From an uncultured Porphyromonadaceae bacterium (GTDB taxonomy: Bacteria > Bacteroidota > Bacteroidia > Bacteroidales > Muribaculaceae), in contig URLF01000120.1 in NCBI GenBank assembly GCA_900548705.1, positions 1 through 5,986 of the forward strand: 5,986 nt of DNA. The letters run 5' to 3'. The position numbers were made by a program, and so were the translations under genes. Positions 5,790 to 5,986 of the stretch are shown one piece after another. The notes beneath the pieces are model-generated. The model was given only the letters and a program-made list of their open reading frames with translations, was not told the DNA's origin and searched no databases. Within the stretch, counting starts at the first letter, position 1. Each line of letters begins with the position of its first letter.

Positions 5790-5898
5790 ATGGCATCTGT
5801 GTAATCTGTGTAATCTGTGAGCCCTTTCCTCTTTTAATCCGCGAGAAATCTGCGTATCTGCGGAATCTGCGTGAGACATCAGGGAGCGTAGCGACCGT

Positions 5899-5932
5899 AA
5901 AAAAGACACCCCCGGCGAAAGCCGGAGGTGTC
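5899..5932 (-). terminator. Rho-independent terminator of a gene beyond the right edge
   Basis: Read on the minus strand, GACACCTCCGGC, loop TTTC, then GCCGGGGGTGTC forms a 12-bp stem with a single U-G wobble, followed at once by six T residues (5904-5899). The plus strand has an A-C mismatch at the same place and no T-run, so the signal is directional. It should end transcription of a minus-strand gene whose 3' end lies at or past the right edge. It also isolates the repeat block and the dut operon from that gene. Confidence 0.88.
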
Positions 5933-5942
5933 GGTATGGTTG

Positions 5943-5957
5943 GGGTCTGAATCAGAC
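5943..5957. repeat. Small inverted repeat GGTCTGA-A-TCAGACC
   Basis: This is a perfect 7-bp inverted repeat around a single base, just upstream (minus-strand sense) of the terminator. On the minus strand it contains a TGA at 5954-5952 that could end a reading frame entering from the right edge (about ten visible codons, ...SDYPV), but another frame has a TAA at 5976-5974. Which of them, if either, is the real stop of the neighbouring gene cannot be decided here. Confidence 0.5.
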
Positions 5958-5986
5958 CGGGTAATCGGATGGATTAGCGGATGACA

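Larger units (their letters stand above)
5503..5877. repeat. Nested palindrome built from CGCAGATTA / CACAGATTA repeats
   Basis: Three repeat subtypes are mirrored about a centre near 5660. The outer pair is 5504-5550 with 5831-5877, inverted and identical at 46 of 47 positions by eye. The middle pair is about 5552-5586 with 5785-5819, the CACAGATTA subtype, where the left copy lacks one 9-bp unit. The inner pair is 5598-5636 with 5688-5726, inverted with one mismatch over 39 positions. The centre (5637-5687) holds a further small inverted pair, CTCTCAC and GTGAGGAG. Asymmetry comes mainly from the segment at 5727-5789. A single strand could fold into a very long stem. No open reading frame of note, CRISPR-like regular spacing or target-site duplication was seen. 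Confidence 0.85.

Noticed and set aside
5436..5877. Possible CRISPR array
   Set aside because: Units are in both orientations, vary in length, abut or are irregularly spaced, and no cas gene or regular unique spacers are present.
5503..5877. Possible MITE or insertion-sequence remnant
   Set aside because: The ends are inverted, but I see no flanking target-site duplication, no transposase fragment, and the nested internal order is not that of a simple MITE.
5952..5986. C-terminal end of a minus-strand gene at the right edge
   Set aside because: The terminator implies such a gene, but only about ten codons are visible, two frames offer stops, and nothing allows a choice.

Overview
The window looks like a chromosomal piece of a gut Bacteroidales bacterium with a fairly GC-rich genome; a Muribaculaceae-like organism is my best guess. 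The grounds are the gene set and order (dut, a large TPR protein, a DUF4292-type lipoprotein, an EnvC-like LytM protein, then a Wzx-type flippase), the lack of clear Shine-Dalgarno sequences, and the CGCAGATTA-type intergenic repeats that I recall from Bacteroidota genomes. The taxonomic call is inference; there is no rRNA or other phylogenetic marker here.

All genes lie on the minus strand, so transcription runs from high to low coordinates. Reading in that direction: an intrinsic terminator (5899-5932) closes an unseen gene beyond the right edge. A gene-free stretch of about 600 bases follows, packed with short 9-bp-period repeats arranged as a nested palindrome (about 5503-5877, with an extra outer copy at 5436-5498). 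An AT-rich leader (5305-5435) comes next and probably carries the operon promoter. The operon is dut (4846-5304), a membrane-anchored or exported TPR protein (3030-4883), an outer-membrane-type lipoprotein of the DUF4292 family (2045-2896), an EnvC-like coiled-coil/LytM protein (143-1996, GTG start), and the 5' end of a polysaccharide flippase (1-146, cut by the window). Junctions are tight: a 38-bp overlap, a 48-bp gap and an ATGA overlap. The exception is the 133-bp gap between the TPR and DUF4292 genes, which is filled by a 13-unit G-rich array with an exact 9-bp period.

Apart from dut (nucleotide pool hygiene), the proteins point to the envelope: a TPR scaffold, a lipoprotein with a presumed LolA/LolB-like fold, an amidase-activator-like murein protein, and a glycan flippase. 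The LytM domain has lost its key catalytic histidines and carries an unusually long TolA-like Ala/Lys/Glu helix before it. The least conventional parts of the window are the two 9-bp-period repeat systems. I found no mobile element, CRISPR array, tRNA or defence system.
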